In this document: one piece after another, positions 1-7,151 of the stretch
Layout of the letters: each line of letters begins with the position of its first letter
How positions within the stretch are numbered: the first letter of the stretch is position 1
From: Treponema socranskii subsp. socranskii VPI DR56BR1116 = ATCC 35536
GTDB taxonomy: Bacteria; Spirochaetota; Spirochaetia; Treponematales; Treponemataceae
Direction of reading: 5' to 3'
Assembly: GCF_000468115.1 (NCBI RefSeq)
Contig: NZ_AVQI01000002.1
Location: forward strand, 1-36,451
Length of the DNA stretch: 36,451 bases
Program-made: the position numbers and the translations under genes
The notes under the pieces: generated by a model
Seen by the model: only the letters and a program-made list of their open reading frames with translations
Told to the model about the DNA's origin: nothing
Database searches by the model: none

Positions 1-152
1 GTCGCATATAATATAAAAATAATCAAACAAAACAAAATATCAATATAAGAAAAGAAATTATAAATTCCGTGAGTTTTAATACATTTTTCGCGGTTTTTTG
101 AGTTTTAAATTTGAATTGGCTACATTATAGGCTACATATTTATTAATTTTTT

Positions 153-190
153 CTCGTGCTACGCTCCCATACGGGAGCGACTTACACGAG
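153..190. terminator. Two-tier hairpin just beyond the repressor stop
   Basis: An outer stem (CTCGTG 153-158 with CACGAG 185-190) encloses an inner perfect 7-bp stem (CGCTCCC 162-168 with GGGAGCG 173-179, loop ATAC). It begins 3 bp past the repressor stop codon, so it could end or stabilise the repressor transcript. On the minus strand it is followed by A residues rather than a T run, so it is not a textbook intrinsic terminator. The remaining left end (1-152) is AT-rich and shows no gene; I found no clear direct repeat with the right end that would mark an attachment site. Confidence 0.4.
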
Positions 191-193
191 CAA

Positions 194-820
194 TCAATCG
201 AGTTTATGTATGACATAATGCACGCGTCCGATAAGCTCAAGTTTGTCTGCGGGAGCTTCAAACGATCCGTATTTTGGATTGTCGCTTCGGATAATGCACG
301 TTCCGCGCGCCGCCTGCACACGTTTAACATACCCGCACCCGTTTAATCGGATCGCATACAGCCCCTCTGTTCCGTCCCACCCGCAACTATCGCAAACAAC
401 CATATCGCCGGATCGCAGCGTCGGCTCCATACTATCCCCCCGCACGTGCAGAGCTGCAAGCTGTTCGCCGTAACGGGATAATTCTTTCGGTACAGGAAAA
501 TATCCGGTTACAACGTCGGTTGACGGCAAGTCTACGCCGTTACCCGCAGATAATTCTTGATCGAGTATCGGCACGACAAACGCATTTGTCGGTATATCGC
601 GTGTAATACCGTCAAAATTATTAATTAATAAATCGCTCGGTGATATTCCGAAGACTTTCCCGATTTTTACGATTTCCTCTGCATCAGGAATTGTATTACG
701 CAGGATTTGTTTTTCAATCGCGTGCGCACTTTTCCCGATTTTGATTGACAGCTCTTTCTGGGTTATACCATGCTGTTTGCACAATTTTTTTATCCCCTCC
801 CAAAAAATAGCTATGTCCAT
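194..820 (-). CDS. LexA/CI-type phage repressor with S24 autopeptidase domain
   Basis: A 208-residue repressor expected to hold the prophage silent. Residues about 8-64 form an HTH_3/XRE-type DNA-binding domain. The C-terminal half is a LexA-like S24 peptidase: the nucleophile is Ser130 in GDSMEPT, the general base is probably Lys166 in GYVKR, and a likely self-cleavage site is Ala92-Gly93 in SAGNG. This is the architecture of SOS-inducible repressors, in which RecA filaments stimulate self-cleavage. It is divergent from the early operon, as in lambda-like immunity regions. No Shine-Dalgarno is visible, and a possible -10 (TAAAAT) lies 7-12 bp before the ATG, so the message may be leaderless, as for lambda cI from PRM. 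Family assignment is firm; promoter details are inference. Confidence 0.93.
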   Translation of the reverse strand: MDIAIFWEGIKKLCKQHGITQKELSIKIGKSAHAIEKQILRNTIPDAEEIVKIGKVFGISPSDLLINNFDGITRDIPTNAFVVPILDQELSAGNGVDLPSTDVVTGYFPVPKELSRYGEQLAALHVRGDSMEPTLRSGDMVVCDSCGWDGTEGLYAIRLNGCGYVKRVQAARGTCIIRSDNPKYGSFEAPADKLELIGRVHYVIHKLD

Positions 821-826
821 ACTGCC

Positions 827-854
827 ATTTTAGCATATATGAAGAAAAAAGCAA
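827..854 (-). promoter_or_regulatory. Possible repressor promoter
   Basis: On the minus strand, TTGCTT (854-849), a 16-bp spacer and TAAAAT (832-827) precede the repressor ATG at 820. The predicted start point would fall at or next to the ATG, giving a leaderless mRNA. The -35 match is partial, so confidence is low. Confidence 0.35.
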
Positions 855-870
855 TAAAAATAAAAAAAAT

Positions 871-883
871 GTAAAATATTTAC
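871..883. promoter_or_regulatory. Candidate repressor operator 1 (13-bp dyad)
   Basis: GTAAAATATTTAC is a dyad with 5-bp arms around a central ATA. It has the same length and centre as the dyad at 914-926, 43 bp away centre to centre. Both lie between the divergent repressor and early genes, where operators are expected. Confidence 0.4.
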
Positions 884-893
884 TGAAAATTAC

Positions 894-922
894 TTGACAA
901 ATAGGACGTTTGTATGTAATAT
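894..922 (+). promoter_or_regulatory. Rightward early promoter
   Basis: TTGACA (894-899), a 17-bp spacer and TAATAT (917-922) give a near-consensus housekeeping promoter reading toward the early genes. A 13-bp dyad overlaps its -10 element, so a bound repressor could block it. Transcription would start near 929 and run through the structured leader at 964-1060. Confidence 0.7.
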
Positions 923-926
923 ACAT
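914..926. promoter_or_regulatory. Candidate repressor operator 2 overlapping the early -10
   Basis: ATGTAATATACAT has perfect 5-bp arms around ATA and covers the -10 of the rightward early promoter. It resembles the dyad at 871-883 in length, spacing and AATAT core. Binding by the divergent repressor is inferred from position only. Confidence 0.45.
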
Positions 927-963
927 AAAAACAAGACAAAAAGGATAAAAGACAATTACGTTA

Positions 964-1060
964 CGTCATCTTGCGTAGTTGCCTTTGGCAACGGACGGGG
1001 ACAAGGAGAACGTCCAACTGGCGCATAAAGCGAGATGACGGCTTTGTGCGCCTTTTTTTT
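964..1060 (+). ncRNA. Structured early leader RNA with attenuator and possible pseudoknot
   Basis: Three local stems are visible: GTTGCC/GGCAAC (978-983 with 987-992, loop TTT), GGACG/CGTCC (993-997 with 1011-1015), and the terminator stem at 1020-1052. The 8 bases CGTCATCT (964-971) are perfectly complementary to AGATGACG (1033-1040), which lies in the terminator loop. The long-range pairing is therefore either a pseudoknot with the terminator or a competitor of it. A leader between the early promoter and the first gene with these properties suggests attenuation or processive antitermination, in the manner of put-like RNAs of phage HK022 (analogy only). If always terminated, it would instead be a free RNA of about 130 nt. 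Confidence 0.6.
1020..1060 (+). terminator. Intrinsic terminator inside the early leader
   Basis: GGCGCATAAAG (1020-1030) pairs with CTTTGTGCGCC (1042-1052) to form an 11-bp stem with one T-G wobble, followed by eight T residues (1053-1060). It sits before the first early gene, whose Shine-Dalgarno AGGGG starts at 1061, so it must be read through or regulated for early expression. Confidence 0.8.
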
Positions 1061-1071
1061 AGGGGTGCAAA

Positions 1072-1275
1072 ATGGAAAACGTAAGGGAATACGAGCGACC
1101 GGTCGGGATGGCGGAAGCTGCGGAGTATCTGGGGGTATCGCGAGGGACGTTGTATGCGTGGGTGTCTGCGGGGCGTATAAAAGCGCATAAGCTCGCGCCG
1201 ATTGAAAAATCGGGACGCGGAGCAGCCAGCCGGTTTTACCTCTCCGAATTGGAAAAATGGGTCAAGGAGCAATAA
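1072..1275 (+). CDS. Small MerR/excisionase-like HTH DNA-binding protein
   Basis: A 67-residue protein with a single winged-HTH of the HTH_17/AlpA/Xis type. Residues 11-38 read as helix-turn-helix (MAEAAEYLGVSRGTLYAWVS) followed by an IKAHKL wing, and a C-terminal helix (LSELEKWVKEQ) typical of excisionase-like proteins. It is the first gene after the leader terminator, with Shine-Dalgarno AGGGG 6 nt before the ATG. It may be an excisionase or an early transcription regulator; the integrase lies at the opposite end of the window, which would bring the two close together in a circular genome. Confidence 0.75.
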   Translation: MENVREYERPVGMAEAAEYLGVSRGTLYAWVSAGRIKAHKLAPIEKSGRGAASRFYLSELEKWVKEQ

Positions 1276-1446
1276 ATGACGAGATACGAACAAATTATCG
1301 CCAAGATTGCCGAAGAGACGGAGAAAGCGGAAAAATCAAAAATACTCGGCGATGCGGAGATGGAGATGTTCCATCGAAATGCGGCAAAAGGTTTTCAGCG
1401 GCGCCTGCGTATGCTCTCGCTCGACGAAGCGGCGGAGCTTGTATGA
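1276..1446 (+). CDS. Small helical phage protein, unknown function
   Basis: A 56-residue charged, predicted-helical protein (starts MTRYEQIIAKIAEETEKAEK, ends EAAELV). The ATG directly follows the stop of the HTH gene, and AAGGAG at 1264-1269 serves as ribosome binding site. Its stop overlaps the next start as ATGA, so the three genes are translationally coupled. I recognise no family. Confidence 0.7.
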   Translation: MTRYEQIIAKIAEETEKAEKSKILGDAEMEMFHRNAAKGFQRRLRMLSLDEAAELV

Positions 1447-1790
1447 ACGCGTTGCGCGATGTGCCGGAGAGCGAAGTTGTCCGCGAAGTGAAAGAGGTGA
1501 TCCGCATCACCGGACTGAAGCTCCAGCGGATAAACACGGGGAGCTTTGCAATCGGCGAGGGGCGCGCGAAACGGTTTGTTAAGACGGCCGAAGCGGGAAC
1601 ACTCGATTTTGAGGGCTATGACAATTTCGGGCGTTTTTTGGCAATCGAGTGCAAGCGACCCGTCGGCGGCAGGTTGTCTGACGCACAGGCGGCGCGGATC
1701 GGCGACATAAACCGCAAGGGCGGCGTTGCGTTTGTGGTAATAAGCGGAAACGAGGCATTAGAAAAACTGCGAGAAGCAGGATGTATATAA
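1443..1790 (+). CDS. VRR-NUC domain endonuclease
   Basis: A 115-residue protein resembling stand-alone phage VRR-NUC nucleases (a PD-(D/E)xK branch). Visible landmarks are the N-terminal helix with E-x2-V-x3-V, then G-x-LDFEGY in the middle, the catalytic-type AIECKRP (E-x-K) and a C-terminal helix/strand ending GGVAFVVIS. VRR-NUC proteins process branched or flapped DNA and commonly sit beside phage recombination genes, as here upstream of RecT. I chose the ATG at 1443, coupled to the previous stop, over an in-frame upstream ATG at 1257 that would overlap the whole preceding gene. Confidence 0.85.
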   Translation: MNALRDVPESEVVREVKEVIRITGLKLQRINTGSFAIGEGRAKRFVKTAEAGTLDFEGYDNFGRFLAIECKRPVGGRLSDAQAARIGDINRKGGVAFVVISGNEALEKLREAGCI

Positions 1791-1885
1791 GTCGGCGCAA
1801 CACAGATATAAAGCGGGTGCAAGCCCCGCACGCCTGAATAACGCAAGCGGCCGCGCGCGTTTAATAATTTTTAAGAGGTGCAAGA

Positions 1886-2704
1886 ATGAATGAAATTATT
1901 AAAAAAGAAGCTACGGAGATAATCACTCCCGTAGACGAAAAAACAATCATGGAATATCTCGATACAACCGGATTGACAAAATCGCTCTTGCCGAAAGAAA
2001 AGGCGATGTTTGTCAACATGGCGCGGCTGTACGGATTAAATCCGTTCAAGCGCGAAATTTACTGCACGGTATACGGCGAGGGGCAATATCGGCAATGCTC
2101 CATTGTTACCGGCTACGAGGTATATCTCAAACGCGCCGAACGGATCGGGAAGCTCGATGGTTGGCAGGCGCAAATAACGGGCAGTTTGCAAGACGGGACG
2201 CTTGCCGCGACGGTTACGATCTGGCGTAAGGACTGGACGCATCCGTTTACACATACGGCGTTTTATACCGAGTGCGTGCAGACGAGTAAAAAGACGGGCG
2301 AGCCGAATGCGATCTGGCGTAAAATGCCGAGCTTTATGGTGCGCAAGGTCGCAATCGCGCAGGCGTTTCGTTTGTGTTTTAGCGACGAATTCGGCGGTAT
2401 GCCGTACACCAATGACGAAATGGGCGTAGACGCGCCAAAAGAACGCGACATCACACACGAAGCGACAGCGACGATTGCCGATGAAGCGGAAGCGCCGAGT
2501 GCGGAAGTAAAAAACGAACCGAAACCGGCGGACGTCGTGCAACAGCTTGAAACGCTTTTGATGAAATACGAAAGCCAATTAAGCGGAAAGCCGTACGAAC
2601 TCGCCGAAGAAGCGCTCCGCACGGGAAGCGACGCGGAAGTCATTGCGATGTATGAGCGCGTCGTCTCGTATCTCAAACGAAAAGGAATACAGGTAGGTAA
2701 ATAA
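1886..2704 (+). CDS. recT: RecT/Bet family single-strand annealing recombinase
   Basis: A 272-residue phage annealase. The N-terminal two-thirds carries the Bet/RecT signature: NMARLYGLNPFKREIYC, a central region on substrate handling (VTGYEVYLKRAERIG) and the conserved MVRKVAIAQAFRLCF. The last 90 residues are an acidic linker and helical tail. It would bind single-stranded DNA and anneal homologous strands during phage recombination, with a partner nuclease; the VRR-NUC protein just upstream and SSB downstream fit. Start ATG has AAGAGGTG upstream. The 95-bp gap before it (1791-1885) contains only a GC-rich hairpin (GCGGG 1813-1817 with CCCGC 1825-1829). Confidence 0.92.
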   Translation: MNEIIKKEATEIITPVDEKTIMEYLDTTGLTKSLLPKEKAMFVNMARLYGLNPFKREIYCTVYGEGQYRQCSIVTGYEVYLKRAERIGKLDGWQAQITGSLQDGTLAATVTIWRKDWTHPFTHTAFYTECVQTSKKTGEPNAIWRKMPSFMVRKVAIAQAFRLCFSDEFGGMPYTNDEMGVDAPKERDITHEATATIADEAEAPSAEVKNEPKPADVVQQLETLLMKYESQLSGKPYELAEEALRTGSDAEVIAMYERVVSYLKRKGIQVGK

Positions 2705-2705
2705 T

Positions 2706-3608
2706 ATGGCAGAAAAAAAACAAACGGAAACAAATGCGTTGCAGTTGGTCGTAACGAAAAATATCACGGGCGTACTCGAAACAAATATTGCGGGGCTTGA
2801 ATTGTATGTCGATGAGAAGCTCAAAAGCTATACGCCCGAAACGTATCTCGGAGACGCGGACGCGGCAAAAAAAGACCGCGCGGAATTAAACAACGCGCAA
2901 AAACTCTTGTCGCAATCACGCATCCAGCTGATGAAAGAGCTTATGAAACCCTATGCCGATTTTGAAGCACGGTGCAAAACACTTGAAAAGAAAATCGGTG
3001 AAGCAAGCGGGAAGCTCGACGAAATCGTCAAGGCGAAAGAGGCCGAAGAAAAACGTGCGAAAGAAGTGCGCGTCAATGAACTTTGGCTTTCGAAAAACTT
3101 TGATGTCGTTCCGCTCGAAAAAATTTTTAATCCGAAGTGGCTGAATAAAACGGCAAAAGAAAGCGACATCAGCGCGGAGATGGACGCGATTATTAAACGA
3201 ATTTATTCGGAACTTAAAATTATCGAAAAGTACGGCGATGACGCCGAGACACTCAAGGCGCATTATCTCATTTGTTTGAACATCTCCGACACAATGGACT
3301 ACGGCGAAGAACTCGCGAAACAACGGGAAGCCGTCGCAAAGGAAAAAGCCGAACGAGAGGCGCGGGAGCACGGAGAACAAATCGAAAAGCAACGCGCGGA
3401 AGTGCGGGAAGAAAACGCGCGGAAAATACAAGACGCGCCGATCGACAGACTCGCGCAAGCGGCACTTGGCATTGAAAAAGCGGCGGAAGAAAAATCGGTT
3501 GAATACGTTGTAACAATCCGCATAAAGCCGTCGGAAGTCAACGAGGTAAAATCGCTCCTTACATCGAACGGTATCGAGTATGTTGGTTTTGAGAGGTTGG
3601 ATTTTTGA
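2706..3608 (+). CDS. DUF1351 family phage protein
   Basis: A 300-residue, strongly helical protein recognised as DUF1351. Residues 20-110 contain the family core (VDEKLKSYTPETYLG, AKKDRAELNNAQKLL), followed by a long charged coiled coil (about 90-130 and 215-255) and a conserved C-terminal alpha/beta piece (VVTIRIKPSEVNEVKSLLTS). DUF1351 genes often neighbour RecT and SSB in temperate phages, as here, so a recombination accessory role is likely but unproven. It starts one base after the RecT stop. Confidence 0.85.
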   Translation: MAEKKQTETNALQLVVTKNITGVLETNIAGLELYVDEKLKSYTPETYLGDADAAKKDRAELNNAQKLLSQSRIQLMKELMKPYADFEARCKTLEKKIGEASGKLDEIVKAKEAEEKRAKEVRVNELWLSKNFDVVPLEKIFNPKWLNKTAKESDISAEMDAIIKRIYSELKIIEKYGDDAETLKAHYLICLNISDTMDYGEELAKQREAVAKEKAEREAREHGEQIEKQRAEVREENARKIQDAPIDRLAQAALGIEKAAEEKSVEYVVTIRIKPSEVNEVKSLLTSNGIEYVGFERLDF

Positions 3609-3619
3609 GCGAGGCAGGT

Positions 3620-3817
3620 ATGACAGCGGTTATCGCAATCCCCGCGTATGAGACAGCGGCGGCGAAGCCGAAAATCTTTCCGTCGGTGCTGAAATGCGCC
3701 GAGTGGTTTTCGACGACATCGGGCAGGATAAAAACGCACATAAAAAACGGAAAAGAGTACGCGGGATATTTTTTCGATGTGGCAATCGAAAAGCAAGGGG
3801 GTAGAAATGACGGGTGA
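3620..3817 (+). CDS. Small NUMOD1-like DNA-binding protein (tentative)
   Basis: A 65-residue protein. Residues about 16-55 (KPKIFPSVLKCAEWFSTTSG ... HIKNGKEYAGYFF) resemble the NUMOD1 nuclease-associated modular helix-turn-helix, which reads sequence next to homing endonuclease domains. No nuclease domain is attached, so it could be a free DNA-binding protein. The ATG at 3620 follows GAGGCAGGT; an in-frame TTG at 3605 would overlap the DUF1351 stop and is a weaker choice. Confidence 0.6.
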   Translation: MTAVIAIPAYETAAAKPKIFPSVLKCAEWFSTTSGRIKTHIKNGKEYAGYFFDVAIEKQGGRNDG

Positions 3818-4049
3818 ACTTGCAAAGAAAGACATCACAAGCATCTGCGAAGCGGTCGGCATAGTGATCGATCGGATGCCGGCGGGGAAACAGTTTTCGG
3901 GGTATGACTTAAAAAACGCCGTCGCGCGGATATATCCCGATTGCGTAAATTGCTACGTCGATACGGTGTTGCGTTGTGCGCGGCTTAAACGACGCGGGAG
4001 CTTTTTTGTCGTAAATCGGCACAAAAGTTTGTACCAAAAACGGGGGTAA
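3807..4049 (+). CDS. Small phage protein, unknown function
   Basis: An 80-residue basic protein (MTGELAKKDITSICEAVGIV) with a mixed alpha/beta pattern ending in a basic hairpin (RLKRRGSFFVVNRHKSLYQ). The pattern of helices followed by a wing resembles a small winged-helix fold, but I do not recognise the family. The start at 3807 has AAGGGGG 5 nt upstream and overlaps the previous gene by 11 bp. It directly precedes ssb. Confidence 0.65.
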   Translation: MTGELAKKDITSICEAVGIVIDRMPAGKQFSGYDLKNAVARIYPDCVNCYVDTVLRCARLKRRGSFFVVNRHKSLYQKRG

Positions 4050-4052
4050 ATT

Positions 4053-4589
4053 ATGACGGACATTAATCACGTGCTTGTAATCGGGAGATTAACAAGAGAC
4101 TTCGGCGCTGACCCGCGAACGTTTTTTTATACGACGGGCGGGACGGCGTGCGCAAAGGTGAGCATCGCCGTAAACCGAAGCGTAAAACAATCGGACGGGC
4201 AATGGACGGACGAAGTGAGTTTTTTTGACGTTACGATCTGGGGTAAAACTGCGGAGAATCTGAAACCGTATCTTGTCAAGGGGAAGCAGATCGCCGTCGA
4301 CGGCTATCTGAAACAGGATCGCTGGCAAAAGGACGGACAGAATTTCAGCAAAGTGAACATCGTTGCGAATTCGGTGCAGTTGCTCGGCGGCGGGACATCC
4401 GCGCCCGAAAGTGCGCCCGCGCCGCAAAATTACGGACGCGTACAGGAAACGTATCGCGACAACCCGTCGCAGGTGCCGCCGCGAATGCAGGGGAACTATA
4501 TGCAACCGCAACAGCCGGCGTATCAAACGACTGCCCCGCAACAGCAATTCGGCGGGGGCGATGATTTTCCCGAAGATTTGCCGTTTTAA
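4053..4589 (+). CDS. ssb: Single-stranded DNA-binding protein
   Basis: A 178-residue SSB of the bacterial type. Residues 1-112 form the OB fold (INHVLVIGRLTRD at the start, VSFFDVTIWGKTAENLKPYL in the core, GKQIAVDGYLKQDRWQ as strand 4). A Gln/Pro/Gly-rich linker follows, and the acidic tip DDFPEDLPF at 170-178 is the classical motif that recruits partner proteins. It would coat single-stranded DNA in phage replication and recombination. Its place after the RecT/DUF1351 genes is usual. Confidence 0.97.
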   Translation: MTDINHVLVIGRLTRDFGADPRTFFYTTGGTACAKVSIAVNRSVKQSDGQWTDEVSFFDVTIWGKTAENLKPYLVKGKQIAVDGYLKQDRWQKDGQNFSKVNIVANSVQLLGGGTSAPESAPAPQNYGRVQETYRDNPSQVPPRMQGNYMQPQQPAYQTTAPQQQFGGGDDFPEDLPF

Positions 4590-4600
4590 GAGGCGCGGCG

Positions 4601-4750
4601 ATGGTAACGGTTATTTTGCATCGAGAATACGTCAAGGGACATATCGCGTTTGCAGTGCCAGCAGACACGGCGATCCGCGAGGCGATAAAGCGCGAACTCG
4701 TAAAGTGCCGCGACAAACACAACGATTATGTCCTCGTTACCATCGCGTAG
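4601..4750 (+). CDS. Small phage protein, unknown function
   Basis: A 49-residue protein beginning MVTVILHREYVKGHIAFAVP and ending DYVLVTIA, with an alternating strand-helix-strand pattern. GAGGCG lies about 6 nt before the ATG and the gene starts 11 bp past ssb. Codon use matches its neighbours. No family recognised. Confidence 0.6.
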   Translation: MVTVILHREYVKGHIAFAVPADTAIREAIKRELVKCRDKHNDYVLVTIA

Positions 4751-4810
4751 CCTAAGCGCCCGCGTACAACGGGCGACGGATCGCAAAATCATCACCTCAA
4801 TGGCCATATC

Positions 4811-5026
4811 ATGCAGATATGCAACGTAACGGGCAACGATTACGAAGCGGTAAAAAACGCCGTGAAAATGATTGCAGTTGAACAGATGGGCTATCCGTAT
4901 ACGGATTTTCACGGCGTCATAACTCCGAAGCCGGAGAGCGAAAGCAGTACCGATGAGTGTGCGAAACTCATCGAAGCCGCGCACATACTCGCGGCGGATT
5001 TGGGAATAATTTTGAAAGAGGAATGA
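4811..5026 (+). CDS. Small phage protein, unknown function
   Basis: A 71-residue acidic protein (MQICNVTGNDYEAVKNAVKM...). No strong ribosome binding site is seen in front of the ATG, which lowers confidence in the start, but its stop is coupled to the next gene (GAGGAATGA) and codon use is phage-like. The fold looks alpha/beta. No family recognised. Confidence 0.55.
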   Translation: MQICNVTGNDYEAVKNAVKMIAVEQMGYPYTDFHGVITPKPESESSTDECAKLIEAAHILAADLGIILKEE

Positions 5027-5028
5027 AA

Positions 5029-5220
5029 ATGAAATTAAAATCAAAGTTTAGCGAACCTTGTGTAGCGAGTTGCCCTTGCCATAAAACAGTGACACATAAC
5101 GCTTGCTTAGAGTGTTTGGCTCTAAGAAACTCACCATATCATAAAGGCGAGTTTGAAAATAAATCTGATGAAGATATTGAAAAGATGCAGGCCGAAATCG
5201 AGGCGGAATTGGGATGGTGA
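5029..5220 (+). CDS. Small cysteine-rich (zinc-ribbon-like) protein
   Basis: A 63-residue protein with C-x5-CPCH and C-x2-C pairs (residues about 12-30), which suggests a small zinc-binding finger, followed by an acidic helix (DEDIEKMQAEIEAELGW). The ATG at 5029 is preferred because GAGGA sits 6 nt upstream; an alternative ATG at 5023 overlaps the previous stop. The gene is AT-richer than its neighbours, hinting at separate acquisition. Function unknown. Confidence 0.6.
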   Translation: MKLKSKFSEPCVASCPCHKTVTHNACLECLALRNSPYHKGEFENKSDEDIEKMQAEIEAELGW

Positions 5221-5243
5221 AAGAGCGAGAATAGGAAAAAGAT

Positions 5244-5999
5244 ATGGAGCGCATAAAACTATTTAACGACCATTTTCAGAATTATAAAGTCTACGGAATC
5301 CCGAAAGCGCAGTTAATCATCGCCGACATCCCGTACAACATCGGAAACAACGCATACGGAAGCAATCCGAAATGGTACATAGACGGCGACAATAAAAACG
5401 GCGAATCGGAGCTTGCGGGTAAACAGTTTTTCGATACCGACAAAGATTTTCGCCCGCCGGAGTTTATGCACTTTTGTAACAGGATGTTAATTAAAGAGCC
5501 GAAAGAGCGCGGAAAAGCTCCGTGCATGATTGTGTTTTGTGCGTTTGAACAGCAATTCCAGCTTATCGAACTTGCGAAAGAATACGGGCTTAATAATTAT
5601 ATCAATCTTGTTTTTCGGAAAAACTTTTCTGCGCAAGTCTTAAAGGCGAATATGCGGATAGTCGGAAATTGTGAATATGCGGTTTTGTTTTATCGTGAAA
5701 AATTGCCAAAGTTTAATAACAATGGCAAGATGATTTTTAATTGTCTCGATTGGGAGCGGGACAACGTAACGCCTAAAGTACACCCGACGCAAAAGCCTAT
5801 CGGAGTGATTGAAAATCTTATCCGTATATTTACCGACGAGGACGATGTCGTAATCGATCCGGTTGCCGGAAGCGGTGTAACACTTTTAGCGGCTAAAAAT
5901 CTCGGACGACGGGCATACGGGTTTGAGATAAAGAAAGATTTTTACAAAGTCGCGAATGAAAAGATTTTGACGTCGACGAAACCGTATTTATTTTGTTAA
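5244..5999 (+). CDS. DNA methyltransferase with variant DIPY motif
   Basis: A 251-residue amino-methyltransferase of the N4/N6 (DNA methylase N6/N4) family. Motif IV reads DIPY at 28-31, a variant of DPPY; the AdoMet-binding motif reads DPVAGSGVT near residue 210, preceded by the family HPTQKP element. Having motif IV before motif I places it in the beta-type order. It probably modifies phage DNA to evade host restriction, or is an orphan methylase. No cognate restriction gene is adjacent. It is the first of three methyltransferases in the early and middle regions. Confidence 0.9.
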   Translation: MERIKLFNDHFQNYKVYGIPKAQLIIADIPYNIGNNAYGSNPKWYIDGDNKNGESELAGKQFFDTDKDFRPPEFMHFCNRMLIKEPKERGKAPCMIVFCAFEQQFQLIELAKEYGLNNYINLVFRKNFSAQVLKANMRIVGNCEYAVLFYREKLPKFNNNGKMIFNCLDWERDNVTPKVHPTQKPIGVIENLIRIFTDEDDVVIDPVAGSGVTLLAAKNLGRRAYGFEIKKDFYKVANEKILTSTKPYLFC

Positions 6000-6010
6000 A
6001 GGTGGGCACA

Positions 6011-6202
6011 ATGACAAAAACTAATCCGATAATCGTCGCTTCGTTTGAGGAAACAGTCCAGAACGGTGAATACGACTGGAAAGACGTATTGCTCACAAAG
6101 GTATGCGACGAAAATACGACAATCGGCGAACTTGTCGAATGGGCAGGGCGAAATCTCGATCGGGATTATTTTGAAATAAGGCTCACGCGGGGTGACAGAT
6201 GA
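6011..6202 (+). CDS. Small phage protein between two methyltransferases
   Basis: A 63-residue acidic protein (MTKTNPIIVASFEETVQNGE...). GGTGGG lies 8 nt before the ATG at 6011, and its stop overlaps the next start as ATGA. No family recognised. An in-frame upstream TTG at 5993 would overlap the previous gene and is unlikely. Confidence 0.6.
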   Translation: MTKTNPIIVASFEETVQNGEYDWKDVLLTKVCDENTTIGELVEWAGRNLDRDYFEIRLTRGDR

Positions 6203-6861
6203 TAAACGAAACACACAACATTGATTGTATGGAGTATATGATGAATTGCCCCGATAAGTTTTTTGATTTGGCTATAGTTGATCCGCCATACGGAATTGGT
6301 GAAGATTGGAAAAAAAGAAACAAGGGTGCCGTTTTTAAACAAACGTCATACAAAAATGATGCTATCCCAAACGCTGAATATTTTAAAGAGCTTAAACGTG
6401 TTTCAAAAAATCAAATTATTTTTGGGTACAATTATTATACGCGATATCTCGGTAGTACAAATTATTTGATTGTCTGGGACAAACAATCGGCAAATAATCA
6501 AGTTGTGCGTTATTCGAAATGCGAAATAGCTTATTCCAGCATTAAAATTCCATGCAATATTGTATCAATCGCTTGGGACGGATACAGGATGGGCACAGAA
6601 ACAGGACAAAAGAAAATTCACCCGCATCAAAAACCTGTAGCATTGTATAAATGGATTTTGAAAAATTACGCAAAAAAAGGCGACAAAATTTTAGACACTC
6701 ATCTTGGTAGCGGCTCCAGTCGTATAGCCGCTTATGATATGGGTTTTGATTTTGTCGGATGCGAGATAGACAATTATTATTTTGATGCGCAGGAGAAACG
6801 GTACAAAGACCATATAGCGCAACACAATTTATTTGAATTTGTAGGGGGCGTATGCGTATGA
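6199..6861 (+). CDS. DNA adenine-type methyltransferase
   Basis: A 220-residue N6/N4 DNA methyltransferase with the canonical DPPY at 28-31 and an AdoMet-binding motif DTHLGSGSS near residue 172, after HPHQKPVALYKW. The order is beta-type. It is visibly AT-richer than the flanking early genes, so it looks like a recent import. It overlaps the preceding small gene (ATGA) and the following zinc-finger-like gene. Likely role: anti-restriction DNA modification. Confidence 0.92.
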   Translation: MINETHNIDCMEYMMNCPDKFFDLAIVDPPYGIGEDWKKRNKGAVFKQTSYKNDAIPNAEYFKELKRVSKNQIIFGYNYYTRYLGSTNYLIVWDKQSANNQVVRYSKCEIAYSSIKIPCNIVSIAWDGYRMGTETGQKKIHPHQKPVALYKWILKNYAKKGDKILDTHLGSGSSRIAAYDMGFDFVGCEIDNYYFDAQEKRYKDHIAQHNLFEFVGGVCV

Positions 6862-7151
6862 CGGAACAGCAAATGCAACAGCGCCGATATGCGCTCGCAA
6901 TAAGCGGCGGGGTGTGCGAAGTATGCGGCTCACCGCTCGGAGCGAGAGCGCAAGGCGCGCACCGTATCGGAAATACGAAAGTAAACCGCGCGAAATACGG
7001 CGATTTTGTTATCGATCACCGATACAACATCGGGATGACGTGCAGTCTAAAATGCAACGCGGCGCTTGATATAAGCCGCGATGACGGAGCGTGTATCGCG
7101 CTCTGTAAAAAGATATACGATACGGAATTATTAAAATACGGGGGTAAATGA
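6858..7151 (+). CDS. HNH-like or zinc-finger protein
   Basis: A 97-residue protein with C-x2-C (VCEVCG), a central AHRIGNTK, a conserved DHRYN and a second cysteine pair (TCSLKCNAAL). The layout of two Cys pairs around an H-rich core resembles compact HNH nucleases or NinG-like zinc proteins of phages, but a full HNH triad is not certain. The start at 6858 is chosen for the ATGA overlap and GGGGG 9 nt upstream; ATG 6852 lies too close to that site. Confidence 0.65.
   Translation: MTEQQMQQRRYALAISGGVCEVCGSPLGARAQGAHRIGNTKVNRAKYGDFVIDHRYNIGMTCSLKCNAALDISRDDGACIALCKKIYDTELLKYGGK

Noticed and set aside
1257-1442. Longer start for the VRR-NUC gene
   Set aside because: The extra residues are the out-of-frame reading of the small gene at 1276-1446.
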